A DNA stretch of 64,000 nucleotides from Rothia similimucilaginosa (GCF_029850875.1 NZ_JAOVAM010000002.1:1-64000), one strand, 5' to 3'. Positions 7,304-17,677 are shown, numbered from the stretch's first letter. Numbers and translations: made by a program. Notes: generated by a model from the letters alone, not told the origin.

Positions 7304-9013
7304 GTGATTGAGGAAATCCATATTCGAGACCTCGGCATTATTACCGATGCAAGGCTCCCCCTCGAACCCGGATTCTCGGTGCTGACTGGCGAAACCGGCG
7401 CAGGTAAAACCATGGTCGTCACCGCCCTCGGCATGCTCCTGGGTGCCCGATCCGACGCATCCAGCGTGCGTAACGGTGCCAAGAGCGCCCTCGCCGAAGC
7501 AGTGATTCGCCTGCCCCGCGGACACCGTGCCCTTGAGCTTGCCGAAGAAGCCGGCGGCACTGCTGAAGACATCGACGAACAGACCTCCGAACTGCTTCTG
7601 GCACGCACCGTCAACGCTTCGGGGCGCTCCCGCGCCCACGTCGGCGGTTGTTCCGCACCCATCGGAACTCTGTCTCAGATTGGTCAGACTCTTGTTGCAG
7701 TCCACGGCCAGTCCGATCAGTTGCGCCTCAAATCAGCTGCAGAGCAGCGCCACTCCCTCGACCTGTACGCCGGTGAAGGGCTCGCCAACTTGCTTGAGAA
7801 GTACCGCGAAAACTACGAGCGTTACCGTGCCGCCGCCGCAGAGCTCAAGGAGGTACGCGAAAACTCTCGCGCACGCGCCCTCGAAGCGCAGACCCTGCAG
7901 GGCGCCCTCGAAGAAATTAGCACGGTCAACCCGCAGGGTGGGGAAGAAGAAGAGCTCAAAGCCGAAATGGTGAAGCTCATGAACGTTGAAGCGCTACGCA
8001 TTGCCTCGGCAACCGCCTCCACAGCGCTCAGTGGTAGTGAATACTCTACCGGCGATGAGCAGAGCGTCATGAGCCTGCTCGATGCAAGCCGCTCCGCGCT
8101 ACAGTCGCAGGCGGACGCTGATGAAGAGCTTGCCTCCCTCGCGGCGCGCGTCAACGAACTGCTGATTCTTGCCACCGATATTTCCTCGGATCTGTCCTCC
8201 TACATGGCCTCCCTGGACGTTGAAGGTCCCGAACGTCTGGCACAGGTACAGACTCGCCGCGCCCAACTGGCAACCCTCACCCGCAAGTACGGCGCCGATA
8301 TTGCCGAGGTGCTCGAATGGGCCGAAGAATCCCGTGCACGCCTTGAGACCCTGGTGGACGACCCCCAGCGACAGGAAACCCTGGAAACCGAACTGGTACA
8401 GCTACGCAAGGTGCTCGGTGCCCAGGCAGAAGAGCTAACTGCCCTGCGCCGTGCTGCCGCACAGAAACTGGCGGATGCCGTCAGCGAGGAGCTCACTGCT
8501 CTTGCCATGCCGAACGCATCCCTGGTCGTGGAGGTTGCCGAAGCTGAAAAGTTTTCTGTGCACGGTCGAGACACCGTCACCTTCATGTTGGCCCCGCACC
8601 GAACCGCCGTGCCGCGCCCGCTCGGTAAGGGTGCCTCCGGTGGTGAGCTCTCCCGCGTGATGCTCGCCTTGGAGGTGGTGCTTGCCGAGGTGGACCCCGT
8701 GCCCACCTTCATCTTCGATGAGGTGGACTCCGGCGTGGGTGGTAAGGCAGCTATCGAAATCGGTCGCCGCCTTGCCATGCTCGCCCGACACGTGCAGGTT
8801 CTGGTGGTTACCCACCTGCCGCAGGTTGCCGCCTTTGCGGACCAGCACATTCTCGTGCTGAAAAATGATGACGCGTCCCTCTCGAAGGTCAAGGTACTTT
8901 CCGAAGAGGAACGCGTGGTGGAACTGGCGCGAATGCTCTCCGGACACGATCAATCAGAATCGGCACGAGAGCACGCCCGCGAGCTGCTGGCAGCCGGTCG
9001 AGACGTGCCGTAG
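7304..9013 (+). CDS. recN: DNA repair protein RecN
   Basis: Protein of 569 residues, an SMC-like ATPase for double-strand break repair. Walker A GETGAGKT (residues about 28-35) is near the N-terminus; long coiled-coil arms fill the middle; the ABC signature GASGGELSRVMLAL and the Walker B FIFDEVDSGVGG lie in the C-terminal third. GTG 7304 starts after AAAGGAATG. It follows nadK as in most actinobacteria. I see no convincing LexA box directly in front, so regulation is unclear. Confidence 0.95.
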   Translation: MIEEIHIRDLGIITDARLPLEPGFSVLTGETGAGKTMVVTALGMLLGARSDASSVRNGAKSALAEAVIRLPRGHRALELAEEAGGTAEDIDEQTSELLLARTVNASGRSRAHVGGCSAPIGTLSQIGQTLVAVHGQSDQLRLKSAAEQRHSLDLYAGEGLANLLEKYRENYERYRAAAAELKEVRENSRARALEAQTLQGALEEISTVNPQGGEEEELKAEMVKLMNVEALRIASATASTALSGSEYSTGDEQSVMSLLDASRSALQSQADADEELASLAARVNELLILATDISSDLSSYMASLDVEGPERLAQVQTRRAQLATLTRKYGADIAEVLEWAEESRARLETLVDDPQRQETLETELVQLRKVLGAQAEELTALRRAAAQKLADAVSEELTALAMPNASLVVEVAEAEKFSVHGRDTVTFMLAPHRTAVPRPLGKGASGGELSRVMLALEVVLAEVDPVPTFIFDEVDSGVGGKAAIEIGRRLAMLARHVQVLVVTHLPQVAAFADQHILVLKNDDASLSKVKVLSEEERVVELARMLSGHDQSESAREHARELLAAGRDVP

Positions 9014-9328
9014 GGACGCTGAAAGTAACATGCAAACCTACCGGGAAAAGGATTGGAAAGGTGCTGGTAAAAGCGCCGAAAGATGCCACCTTTCGGCGCT
9101 AAAGACCATCAAAGGGACTGAAGAGCGCGAGCATGCTTCGGAAAGTTGTCAGTACAGTCCAAGCCGGTGACCAACAGCGGTGCATGGAGCTCAGAGGATG
9201 TGAGATACTCTGTGAATGCTCCTACACCTGCTTCTACACGGCGCGGCGGGGATAATAAATCCCCGGCTCCGTTTACAGTGGTGATAAGGACAAATAGGGG
9301 AGGGAAAACCACCTGAGAGAATCCTCTT
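9014..9328. other. Gene-free interval recN-pyrG with two hairpins
   Basis: Holds a perfect 11-bp hairpin (AGCGCCGAAAG 9072-9082 with 9090-9100), probably the recN transcript end, and a small GGGGAT/ATCCCC hairpin at 9248-9264 in the pyrG leader. No credible gene. In many actinobacteria the steA and mctB genes occupy this position; neither is visible. Confidence 0.7.
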
Positions 9329-11059
9329 GTGGCAAAACCCTCTGCTTGGATAGCAGACAAGAAAATGGTAGGCTTAAATTCCGTGGTGAATGAAAAAAAT
9401 AACGCTCTGAATGCGTCCTCTAACGACAAGGTAACCCGCCAGATTTTCGTGACCGGCGGCGTTGCATCTTCTCTCGGTAAGGGCCTTTCGGCCTCTTCCC
9501 TCGGTCAGCTTCTTCGCGCACGTGGCCTCTCTGTGACCATGCAGAAGTTCGACCCTTACCTGAACGTCGACCCCGGTACGATGAACCCCTTCCAGCACGG
9601 TGAAGTCTTTGTCACCGACGACGGTGCTGAAACTGACCTCGACATCGGACACTACGAGCGCTTCCTGGACGAAAACCTCGACCAGTCCGCTAACGTGACC
9701 ACCGGCCAGGTCTACTCCTCCGTCATCGCGAAGGAGCGCCGCGGTGAATACCTTGGTGACACCGTCCAGGTCATCCCTCACATTACCGACGAAATCAAGG
9801 CCCGCATGCGTCACGCAGCGGAAATTGACGACGCGCCCGACATTATTATCACCGAAATCGGTGGTACCGTCGGCGATATCGAGTCCCTGCCCTTTATGGA
9901 AGCAGCACGCCAGGTACGCCGCGATGTTGGCCGCAAGAACGTCTTCTTCCTGCACGTCTCCCTGGTGCCGTTCATCGGCCCCTCTGGCGAGCTCAAGACC
10001 AAGCCGACCCAGCACTCCGTCGCAGCACTGCGCGGCCTGGGCATTCAGCCTGACGGTCTGATCCTGCGCTGTGAGCGTGAGGTTCCCGTATCGCACCGTA
10101 CCAAGATTGGTAACGCATGCGACGTAGACAGCGACGCAGTTATCTCCTGCGCCGACGCACCCAGCATCTACGACATCCCCAAGACCCTGCACAGCCAGAA
10201 GCTCGACGACTACATCCTCGACTACTTCGGCATTGAGGCTTCCGCACCGGACTTCACCCAGTGGAACCGCCTGCTCGACGCAGTGCACCGCCCCGCGGCA
10301 GAGGTTAACGTTGGCCTGGTCGGTAAGTACATCGATCTGCCCGACGCATACCTGTCCGTCTCTGAGGCTCTGCGCGCCGGCGGCTTCGCAAACAACGTTA
10401 AGGTCAACATCAAGTGGGTTGCAGCCGACCTGTGCGCAACCGATGAAGATGCAGACCACCAGCTGCGCGACATGGACGCAATCCTCGTGCCCGGTGGCTT
10501 CGGCATCCGCGGCCTAGACGGCAAGATTGGTGCACTCAAGTACGCACGCGAGCACAAGATCCCGACCCTGGGTATCTGCCTCGGTCTGCAGTCCATGGTC
10601 ATTGAGTACGCACGCAACGTACTGGGCCTGCGCGAAGCATCATCCACCGAATTCGAGCCCGAAACCTCCGTACCGGTCATCGCAACTATCGAAGAGCAGA
10701 AGCAGTTCGTCGAAGGTGCAGGCGACCTGGGCGGCACCATGCGCCTGGGCCTGTACAAGGCAAACCTCGTTCCCGGCTCTCAGGTTGCTAAGGCATACGG
10801 TGCAACCGAGGTTGCAGAGCGTCACCGCCACCGTTACGAGGTGAACAACGAGTACCGCGAGCAGCTTGAAGAAGCAGGTCTGCACATCTCCGGTACCTCC
10901 CCGGACTCCTCGCTGGTCGAGTATGTGGAACTGCCCGCAGAGACACACCCCTACTACGTGGCAACTCAGGCACACCCCGAGTATCGCTCGCGTCCGACCC
11001 GCCCGCACCCGCTCTTCGCCGGCCTGATTAAGGCTGCTCTGGAGCGCCGCGGCGCCTAA
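9329..11059 (+). CDS. pyrG: CTP synthase
   Basis: Makes CTP from UTP, ATP and glutamine. The synthetase domain begins at [19 protein letters not shown] and the C-terminal class I glutamine amidotransferase carries the nucleophile cysteine in [10 protein letters not shown] and a late H/E pair near [11 protein letters not shown]. Up to 576 residues from GTG 9329; ATG 9365 (564 residues) is an alternative, since neither has a strong ribosome-binding site and the extra 12 residues are not conserved. Followed by a terminator. Confidence 0.95.
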   Translation: MAKPSAWIADKKMVGLNSVVNEKNNALNASSNDKVTRQIFVTGGVASSLGKGLSASSLGQLLRARGLSVTMQKFDPYLNVDPGTMNPFQHGEVFVTDDGAETDLDIGHYERFLDENLDQSANVTTGQVYSSVIAKERRGEYLGDTVQVIPHITDEIKARMRHAAEIDDAPDIIITEIGGTVGDIESLPFMEAARQVRRDVGRKNVFFLHVSLVPFIGPSGELKTKPTQHSVAALRGLGIQPDGLILRCEREVPVSHRTKIGNACDVDSDAVISCADAPSIYDIPKTLHSQKLDDYILDYFGIEASAPDFTQWNRLLDAVHRPAAEVNVGLVGKYIDLPDAYLSVSEALRAGGFANNVKVNIKWVAADLCATDEDADHQLRDMDAILVPGGFGIRGLDGKIGALKYAREHKIPTLGICLGLQSMVIEYARNVLGLREASSTEFEPETSVPVIATIEEQKQFVEGAGDLGGTMRLGLYKANLVPGSQVAKAYGATEVAERHRHRYEVNNEYREQLEEAGLHISGTSPDSSLVEYVELPAETHPYYVATQAHPEYRSRPTRPHPLFAGLIKAALERRGA

Positions 11060-11078
11060 TATCTAGGCATAAACGTTC

Positions 11079-11121
11079 AGCATCCCGCTCACCCCGCGCA
11101 GGGGAGAGCGGGATGCTCTTG
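11079..11121 (+). terminator. pyrG terminator
   Basis: Perfect 12-bp stem AGCATCCCGCTC (11079-11090) with 11106-11117, followed by a weak T stretch. Ends the pyrG transcript. Confidence 0.75.
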
Positions 11122-11204
11122 TGTAAACCTGAACGTGCTTTAAACCGTGGCCGTACCTGACGCGCCAAATGTAGCGGGGCTAAGAAGCCGCCTACAATGA
11201 AAGA

Positions 11205-11879
11205 ATGAGCAACAACCAGCAGATTATTGATGCACCCTCCGAACGTACCATCCGCACCCGCACCGTGAAGTACAGCGGCTACGTCATCGAAACGACCGTC
11301 GAAGAGTACGAACTCAATGAAAACACTGCGCTGACCCGCGATGTCGTGGAAATGCCCGGCGCCGTCGCCGTGGCGGTTCTCAACGACAACAACGAACTGC
11401 TGATGCTCAACCAATACCGCCATCCGGTGCGTATGAACCTCTGGGAAGTGCCCGCCGGACTGCTCGACATCGACGGTGAAGATCCCCTGGGCGCCGCGCA
11501 GCGCGAACTTGCCGAAGAGACAGACCTGAAAGCATCCACCTGGAACGCTCTGACCGACTACTTCAGCAGCCCCGGCGCAACTAGCGAAGCAGGCCGCGTC
11601 TACCTGGCGCGCAACCTCTCGGAACTGCCCGCCGAAGAACGTAGCGAACGCACCGATGAAGAATCCGAAATGACCTATCGCTGGGTACCCCTCGCCGACG
11701 CGGTGCAGCTGGTATTAGGCGGAAAGATTCACAACGCGCTCGCTATCCAAGCGGTACTCGCCACCTATGCGGCGGCGCAGAACAATTTTGAAGGCCTGCG
11801 CCCTGCCGAGGGTGGCTGGGAGTTCCACCCCTATATGGGGCAGCGCCGCGAAAAGCCGGAGAACTTCCGCAACCACTAA
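11205..11879 (+). CDS. Nudix hydrolase, ADP-ribose pyrophosphatase type
   Basis: Protein of 224 residues. The Nudix box is GLLDIDGEDP...RELAEETDL (residues about 85-110) with the REL.EE metal-binding core and the one-residue-longer loop typical of actinobacterial ADP-ribose pyrophosphatases. It likely hydrolyses ADP-ribose to AMP and ribose-5-phosphate. Its place between pyrG and xerD is conserved in actinobacteria. The last of the usual G in the box is replaced by T-D, which is tolerated in this subgroup. Confidence 0.9.
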   Translation: MSNNQQIIDAPSERTIRTRTVKYSGYVIETTVEEYELNENTALTRDVVEMPGAVAVAVLNDNNELLMLNQYRHPVRMNLWEVPAGLLDIDGEDPLGAAQRELAEETDLKASTWNALTDYFSSPGATSEAGRVYLARNLSELPAEERSERTDEESEMTYRWVPLADAVQLVLGGKIHNALAIQAVLATYAAAQNNFEGLRPAEGGWEFHPYMGQRREKPENFRNH

Positions 11880-11955
11880 GAACGGAGCATTGGGCGGGGG
11901 AGTAGCTCCGCCTACGGCAAACCCACATATCAAGAGAACCGATAGAGGAGATAGC

Positions 11956-13260
11956 GTGAAGCAGGCAAAAAGTACGGCGAGCAAGACATTCTGCGGCGCG
12001 AGTCTGCTCGGCGTGTCCTCTTTTGCCGGTTCCTCCGTGCTGGGTTCTTCTACCTTGGGTTCTTCCCATCAGGAGGGGCAGACCCCGCTACAGAAAGCCA
12101 TTGACCAGTACCTCATCCACCTGCGCGTGGAGAGAGGAAGCAGCGAACACACCATCGCCTCCTACGGGTGTGACCTGCGACGATACAGCGCCTACATGGC
12201 GACCCTCGGAGTCATCGACCCCGAACGCATCACCACCGCGCAGGTGCGTTCCTTCATGCGGGAACTCGCCGCCCCCACCGTGCCTCTTGCCGGATTCGAG
12301 GTGGGGGAGAAGAACACCCAAAACGCGCAGGAATCTCAGGAAGCACAGGAAGAAGTCGCAGAATCGCTGGCGCTGATGATTGCCTCCGAATCGGGGCGAG
12401 GTACAGGAAACGGGGGCGCTGGAAACGCACGTTCCGGGCAGCCGGAGAAAGCTGGAGCCCCTGAAAAAGAAATGCCAACCGCTGAAGGGGTGCCGAGCCT
12501 GCCCCTGCCGCTGGGACCGAACTCCATCGCCCGCACCATGGCGGCAGTCCGCGGAGTACATGCCTTCTGGGTCTCCGCGCTCATCGTGCCCACCGATCCG
12601 GCGGCACCGGTCACTCCGCCCAAGAACGTTAAGCGCCTACCCAAAGCAGTGAGTGTAGAAGACATTCAGCGGCTACTCGCCGTACCCGACTGCGAAACCG
12701 CCACCGGGCTACGCAACCGAGCCATACTCGAATTCCTCTACGCCACCGGCGCACGCGTGAGCGAAATGCTCAACGCCGATATTGACGACGTACACTTCGA
12801 GGGAACCCTCACAGACGAAGACAGCAACCAGATTATCCTGCCCGGCTATGTTCGACTCTTCGGCAAAGGAAACAAAGAACGGCTCGTACCTATCGGAAGT
12901 TACGCCCAAAAAGCAATCCAAGACTACCTGGTGCGTGCCCGCCCCACCTTCGTAGCGCACGGTAAAGGCACCGCCGCGCTCTTTGTCAATGGACGAGGCG
13001 GCAGACTCGGACGCCAAGGCGCTTGGCTCATCCTCAAAGAAGCCGCCGAAGCTGCCGGGCTCAGCTCAGACTTCTCACCGCACTCCATGCGCCACAGCTT
13101 CGCAACGCACCTACTGCAGGGTGGCGCCGATATTCGCGTGGTGCAAGAACTACTCGGGCACGCCTCCATCGCCACCACACAGGTGTACACCAAGGTCACA
13201 CCCGAGGGGCTCATGGAGGTGTACCGCATGGCGCATCCGCGTGCCCACGAACGGGGATAA
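11956..13260 (+). CDS. xerD: Tyrosine recombinase XerD with long internal insert
   Basis: Chromosome dimer resolution recombinase. Start GTG 11956 follows AGAGGAG; an upstream in-frame ATG at 11767 lies inside the Nudix gene and is rejected. From this start it has 434 residues, much longer than the usual 300. The core-binding domain begins at residue 42 but is split by about 90 residues of Gln, Glu, Gly and Ala rich low-complexity sequence (about 113-195). The catalytic domain is intact: R in GARVSEML, HSMRHSFATHLL (HxxR), LLGHASI (H) and the tyrosine in TTQVYTKV. Confidence 0.92.
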   Translation: MKQAKSTASKTFCGASLLGVSSFAGSSVLGSSTLGSSHQEGQTPLQKAIDQYLIHLRVERGSSEHTIASYGCDLRRYSAYMATLGVIDPERITTAQVRSFMRELAAPTVPLAGFEVGEKNTQNAQESQEAQEEVAESLALMIASESGRGTGNGGAGNARSGQPEKAGAPEKEMPTAEGVPSLPLPLGPNSIARTMAAVRGVHAFWVSALIVPTDPAAPVTPPKNVKRLPKAVSVEDIQRLLAVPDCETATGLRNRAILEFLYATGARVSEMLNADIDDVHFEGTLTDEDSNQIILPGYVRLFGKGNKERLVPIGSYAQKAIQDYLVRARPTFVAHGKGTAALFVNGRGGRLGRQGAWLILKEAAEAAGLSSDFSPHSMRHSFATHLLQGGADIRVVQELLGHASIATTQVYTKVTPEGLMEVYRMAHPRAHERG

Positions 13261-13354
13261 AACCCCGTCAAACCGCGGAACAGCCGCTCTTGAGGTAACC
13301 TTATAGACAACGCTTAAACTTTAAAACTTCGAATTCATTGATGAAGGTGAACCA

Positions 13355-14215
13355 TTGACTGAAGCTCAGGCTCAAGAACTCGGCCCCACCGGTCGACCCC
13401 TGCGCGTATACCCCGACCCGGCTCCGCTGAGCAGCCACGGTCCCGCCCGAATTATCTCTATGGTGAATCAGAAGGGCGGCGTGGGTAAGACCACCTCCAC
13501 CATTAACCTGGGCGCGGCACTGGCAGAATGCGGCCGTAAGGTGCTCCTGGTCGACTTCGACCCGCAGGGAGCACTTTCCGCCGGTTTCGGCGCGAACCCG
13601 CACGAACTGGACCTGACCGTCTACAACGTCATGATGGACCGTAAGGTCGACATCAGGGATGTCATCCTGCCCACCGGCGTGGAGAACATCGACCTGCTGC
13701 CCGCGAACATTGACCTCTCCGCAGCTGAAGTTCAGCTGGTCAACGAAGTGGCTCGCGAGCAGGTTCTCGCCTCGGCATTGCGCAAGGTCCGCGACGAATA
13801 CGATGTCATCCTCATCGACTGCCAACCCTCCCTGGGCCTGCTGACCGTCAACGCACTGACCGCCTCCGAAGGCGTCATCATTCCGCTGATTTGTGAGTTC
13901 TTCGCACTGCGCGCCGTTGCACTGCTGGTCGACTCCATCGAGAAGGTTCAGGACCGTCTGAACCCCGACCTCGAAATCTCCGGTGTACTTGCCACTATGT
14001 TCGATGCCCGCACTATCCACTCTAAGGAAGTTCTGGCGCGCATCGTGGACGCATTTGGCGACAAGGTCTTCGACACCGTCATCAAGCGCACCGTGAAGTT
14101 CCCGGACGCATCGGTGTCCGCTGAGCCGATTCTCAGCTACGCCTCCAGCCACCCCGGTGCGGAAGCATACCGCCAGGTGGCACGCGAACTGATCTATAAG
14201 GGCGGCGCACGCTAA
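13355..14215 (+). CDS. ParA/Soj-family ATPase
   Basis: Protein of 286 residues. Deviant Walker A KGGVGKTTST (residues about 44-53), switch DFDPQG and VILIDCQPSLG are complete. Start is TTG 13355 after GAAGGTGA. It lies in front of scpA-scpB, the conserved Rv1708 position, and no parB is adjacent, so it is not the chromosomal parAB pair; a role with the SMC-ScpAB condensin or in chromosome positioning is inferred from neighbourhood only. Confidence 0.92.
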   Translation: MTEAQAQELGPTGRPLRVYPDPAPLSSHGPARIISMVNQKGGVGKTTSTINLGAALAECGRKVLLVDFDPQGALSAGFGANPHELDLTVYNVMMDRKVDIRDVILPTGVENIDLLPANIDLSAAEVQLVNEVAREQVLASALRKVRDEYDVILIDCQPSLGLLTVNALTASEGVIIPLICEFFALRAVALLVDSIEKVQDRLNPDLEISGVLATMFDARTIHSKEVLARIVDAFGDKVFDTVIKRTVKFPDASVSAEPILSYASSHPGAEAYRQVARELIYKGGAR

Positions 14216-14230
14216 AGCCCTCTGCGCACC

Positions 14231-14288
14231 TATACGCCCTCCGCTGAGGTGACTCTCATCCTTGAGTCACACCGGCAGAGGGCGTATA
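14231..14288. terminator. Large hairpin between parA-like gene and scpA
   Basis: Outer perfect 11-bp repeat TATACGCCCTC (14231-14241) with 14278-14288 and an inner TGACTC/GAGTCA stem. There is no following T run, so it may be a terminator, or an RNA end-stabilising hairpin. Confidence 0.6.
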
Positions 14289-14409
14289 ATTGTGTGGATT
14301 CTAAAGACCCCGCACACTGCTTACGCCGAAAAATAGGCGAAATAGAAGCCGCATCTGAGACGGCACCAATAAAGCCGGGGAGAATAAACCTAAGGAGAAT
14401 AGGTCGTTT

Positions 14410-15405
14410 ATGACCACGAACGTCGCTGCCGTGAGGGTACCGACACCGAACGCAGACACCGCCACGAACGCCCGGACTGAGGGCCGCGGCCTGCAGAATC
14501 CGGAACGCGGTTTCACCCTCACCCTCAGTAATTTTGAGGGTCCCTTTGATCTTCTACTGACCCTGATTTCGCGCCGCAAACTCGATATTACCGAGGTGGC
14601 GCTCGCAGAGGTTACCGACGAGTTCCTCGCATACTTGCACGCCCTCTACGCTGAAGGCACCGAACGTGCACTCGACGAAGCCAGCGAATTTCTGGTCACC
14701 GCCGCAACCCTGCTGGAACTCAAGACCGCACGCCTGCTCCCGCAGCATCGTGAACCCCTCGAAGAGGATGTTGCGCTGTTGGAGGCACGCGACCTGCTCT
14801 TTGCCCGTCTATTGCAATACCGCGCCTACCGCGAAGTCGCCGATATTTTTGCTGAACGCTGGGCGCAAGAAGCACAGCGTTTTCCCCGTGCGGTAGCCCT
14901 CGAAGAACGATTCGCCCAGGCGCTACCCGAGCTGGTCTTTACCGGAGGCGCCGAAGAGTTCGCCCGCATCGCCGCAGCAGCGCTGAGCCGAACCCCCAAA
15001 GAACCCGAACCGGAACCCGAAGAAATCGTTGAACAACTCAACGAGCACCTGCACGTTCCGCTCACCACCATCGCGGCTGAAGAACACTATATTCTGCACA
15101 GCCTGCTCGATACCGCGGCTCGGGAACTGAGCTTTGCCGAACTGGTTCAAGGATCCGGCGAACTAGAAATCGCGGTGGTTCGTTTTCTCGCCCTGCTTGA
15201 GCTCTACAAAGAAGGCGCCCTGCACGTAGAACAGGACGCACTACTCGGAGCCATTCGGGTACGTGCGAGCGCGAGCGCGGCACAGTTCGTAATTCGTGAA
15301 GAAACAGACACTCAGGATGCGCACGAAACCAGTGAAGCGCCTGAATCACCCGAAGTGAACGAATCTGAAGCTAAAACGGAACCGGTAGAGGAGGATTATG
15401 AGTAA
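14410..15405 (+). CDS. scpA: Segregation and condensation protein ScpA
   Basis: Kleisin subunit of the SMC-ScpAB condensin, 331 residues. The family N-terminal FEGPFDLLLTLISRRKLDI (about residues 39-57) is clear, followed by the helical LLELKTARLLP segment and a C-terminal winged helix (GELEIAVVRFLALLELYKEG). A CTAAGGAGAA site precedes ATG 14410. The stop overlaps the scpB start by 8 bases (ATGAGTAA), so translation is coupled. The C-terminal 30 residues are acidic and unconserved. Confidence 0.95.
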   Translation: MTTNVAAVRVPTPNADTATNARTEGRGLQNPERGFTLTLSNFEGPFDLLLTLISRRKLDITEVALAEVTDEFLAYLHALYAEGTERALDEASEFLVTAATLLELKTARLLPQHREPLEEDVALLEARDLLFARLLQYRAYREVADIFAERWAQEAQRFPRAVALEERFAQALPELVFTGGAEEFARIAAAALSRTPKEPEPEPEEIVEQLNEHLHVPLTTIAAEEHYILHSLLDTAARELSFAELVQGSGELEIAVVRFLALLELYKEGALHVEQDALLGAIRVRASASAAQFVIREETDTQDAHETSEAPESPEVNESEAKTEPVEEDYE

Positions 15406-16375
15406 CCACGGCTCACGCTTTGACCGTGAATTTACCCCTGACGACCTTGCCATCGTGAACATGGGCTACTGGGATCCGAACGCGGATGAGGGTTCGGAAC
15501 AGGCTGACTCGGCGCCGGTAGAGGCTGAGAGCTCAAAGCCTGCTGGGGCGGACGCTGAGCCGGCTGAGCATGAGGTAGCTGCAACGCCTCTGAGTACTGA
15601 GGTTGCCGAAGAAGCTGAGGCCGCTGAAACGGTAGAGGACTCCGACAGCTCTGAGGAATCGCAGGAAACTGCGCCCCGCGAGTCGAAGAAACCGGAAGCG
15701 AAACCGGTAAAGATTCCGGAGGGAGGCCCCTCCACCGCACCCAGTGTAGCGGTCGATGCCGAAGCCGAATTCTCCAAGGTCGAGGTAATCCCAGGCGGCG
15801 TCAAAAGCGCCATCGAAGCAATCCTCGCCGTTGCCGAAGCACCCGTGAGCGTCAAAGAACTCTCCGCCGCTCTCATCGTTAGCGAACGAGCTGTTGAGCA
15901 CGCGCTCGACCAGCTGTACAGCGAGTACAACGGCGAAGAAAGCGGCTACGGAGAAGAGGGGGTGGCACCGGAACCGCGCGGATTCCAGTTGCGGAACATC
16001 GCAGGAGGCTGGAAGCTCTACGCCCGCGACGACTTCGCCCCCTGGGTGGCACGCTTCGTGACCCGTTCCAAGAGCGCGACGCTGAGCAATCCCGCCTACG
16101 AGACACTGGCCGTGATTGCCTACCAGCAGCCGGTGACCAGGGCGAGGGTGGCCTCCATTCGAGGCGTGAATGCGGACGCAGCAATCCGTCAGCTACTCCA
16201 ACGGCAGCTGATTCGTGAGGCTGGTCGCGAAGCCGGAAGCGGCGCGACCCTCTACGAAACCACGGAGTTGCTACTGACAAAGCTCGGGTTGAACTCCCTG
16301 AAGGAGCTGCCGGCGCTTGCGCCCTTCCTCCCCGATGATACGGAGGCGGCGGTCCTCGCCGAAGGTAACGACTAA
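15398..16375 (+). CDS. scpB: Segregation and condensation protein ScpB
   Basis: Partner of ScpA. The C-terminal 200 residues hold two winged helices (AIEAILAVAEAPVSVKEL; NPAYETLAVIAYQQPVTRA with IRGVNADAAIRQLL). Residues 1-130 are an acidic, Glu/Ala/Ser-rich extension, making the protein 325 residues against roughly 190-250 for most relatives. Overlaps scpA by 8 bases. Confidence 0.94.
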   Translation: MSNHGSRFDREFTPDDLAIVNMGYWDPNADEGSEQADSAPVEAESSKPAGADAEPAEHEVAATPLSTEVAEEAEAAETVEDSDSSEESQETAPRESKKPEAKPVKIPEGGPSTAPSVAVDAEAEFSKVEVIPGGVKSAIEAILAVAEAPVSVKELSAALIVSERAVEHALDQLYSEYNGEESGYGEEGVAPEPRGFQLRNIAGGWKLYARDDFAPWVARFVTRSKSATLSNPAYETLAVIAYQQPVTRARVASIRGVNADAAIRQLLQRQLIREAGREAGSGATLYETTELLLTKLGLNSLKELPALAPFLPDDTEAAVLAEGND

Positions 16376-16546
16376 CCCGCCCGCTACAGCCGTTACGGCA
16401 ATAACGAAACTTTCAACGGTTCTGCTGAAAACCTGCTGCAGAACTACCCCGGATAAGCGCCCCTGGCGCTGATATAAACACCACACATTCGGTGCTGGGG
16501 CACAAAGACTAACAAATACTACAACGATAGAAAAGAGAAGAATACC

Positions 16547-17677
16547 ATGGCATATGGAAACTCCTCCCGCGGCGGCCGCTCTGCATCCGGTCGCCCCCAG
16601 AGCTCCCGCGGTGGCCGTCCCAGCGCCGGTCGTCCCGGTCAGGGTGGTAAGCCCGGCGCTAAGGGTGCATCCGCACGCGGCGGTCGTCCCGGTGCACCGA
16701 AGAGCGGCGCTGGTAAGGGCGGCGCAAAGGGCTTCGGCGAGAAGAAGTTCGGCGCAGGCCGCGCAGGTTCCGGCCGAGGCCGCGGCACCGAACTGCCCAA
16801 GCGCGAACGCCGCGCACCGGGCCGCCCCTACCGCTCCGGCGAAGCCTTCGCGAATGAGCGCGGTGAATACCGCGTCAGCAACTACGCTGGCCCTCACCGT
16901 CCCCGCCGCCCACGTAACGCCCCGGTAGACCACTACGAGTTCTACGACCACGACGGTGTGCGCCTGCAGAAGCTGCTGGCTCAGGCCGGTGTGGCATCCC
17001 GTCGCGTCTGCGAAGAAATGATTACTGAAGGTCGCGTCACCGTCAACGGTGAGGTCGTGACCGAGCTGGGTGTACGCGTGGACCCCTCCAAGGTGACTGT
17101 GCAGGTGGACGGCATGACCGTTCAAACCAACGACAAGCTCGTCTACATGGCATTCAACAAGCCCGCCGGCGTGGTCTCCACCATGGAAGACCCCGAGGGT
17201 CGCCCCTGCATCTCTGACTTCCTGCGTTCCTCCATGAGCGAGCGTGTGTTCCACGTGGGCCGCCTGGATGTTGAAACTGAGGGTCTGCTGCTGCTGACCA
17301 ACGACGGTGAACTGGCGAACCGACTCACCCACCCCTCCTACGAGGTGCCCAAGACCTATCTGGTGCAGGTTCCCGGCCCGATGGAGCCCGGTGTCGGCGC
17401 AGCCATGAAGAAGGGCATTCGCCTGGAAGACGGCGTGACTCGTGTGGACGAGTTTAAGCTGGTGGACTCTACCCCCGGCCATGTGCTCGTTGAGGTGACC
17501 ATCCACTCCGGTAAGAACCGTATTGTGCGCCGCCTCTTCGACGCTGTCGGATACCCGGTTGAGCGCCTGGTTCGCGTTGAGATGGGGCCGATCCGTATTG
17601 GTTCGCAGAAGCAGGGCACTGTCCGTAACCTCTCCAAGGTCGAGATTGGACATCTGCTCGCTTCGGTGGATATGTAA
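16547..17677 (+). CDS. RsuA/RluB-family pseudouridine synthase
   Basis: Protein of 376 residues. Residues 1-95 are Gly/Arg/Ser-rich with many RGG and GGR repeats, likely disordered and RNA-binding. An S4 domain follows (VRLQKLLAQAGVASRRVCE, from about 139), then the catalytic domain with GRLDVETEGLLLLTNDG (catalytic D of GRLD). It isomerises uridine in rRNA, probably in 23S as RluB. It sits after scpB and 18 bases before tyrA, matching the Rv1711 position. Confidence 0.93.
   Translation: MAYGNSSRGGRSASGRPQSSRGGRPSAGRPGQGGKPGAKGASARGGRPGAPKSGAGKGGAKGFGEKKFGAGRAGSGRGRGTELPKRERRAPGRPYRSGEAFANERGEYRVSNYAGPHRPRRPRNAPVDHYEFYDHDGVRLQKLLAQAGVASRRVCEEMITEGRVTVNGEVVTELGVRVDPSKVTVQVDGMTVQTNDKLVYMAFNKPAGVVSTMEDPEGRPCISDFLRSSMSERVFHVGRLDVETEGLLLLTNDGELANRLTHPSYEVPKTYLVQVPGPMEPGVGAAMKKGIRLEDGVTRVDEFKLVDSTPGHVLVEVTIHSGKNRIVRRLFDAVGYPVERLVRVEMGPIRIGSQKQGTVRNLSKVEIGHLLASVDM

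Noticed and set aside
11767-11955. Upstream in-frame ATG extending XerD
   Set aside because: It lies inside the Nudix gene; GTG 11956 has AGAGGAG.
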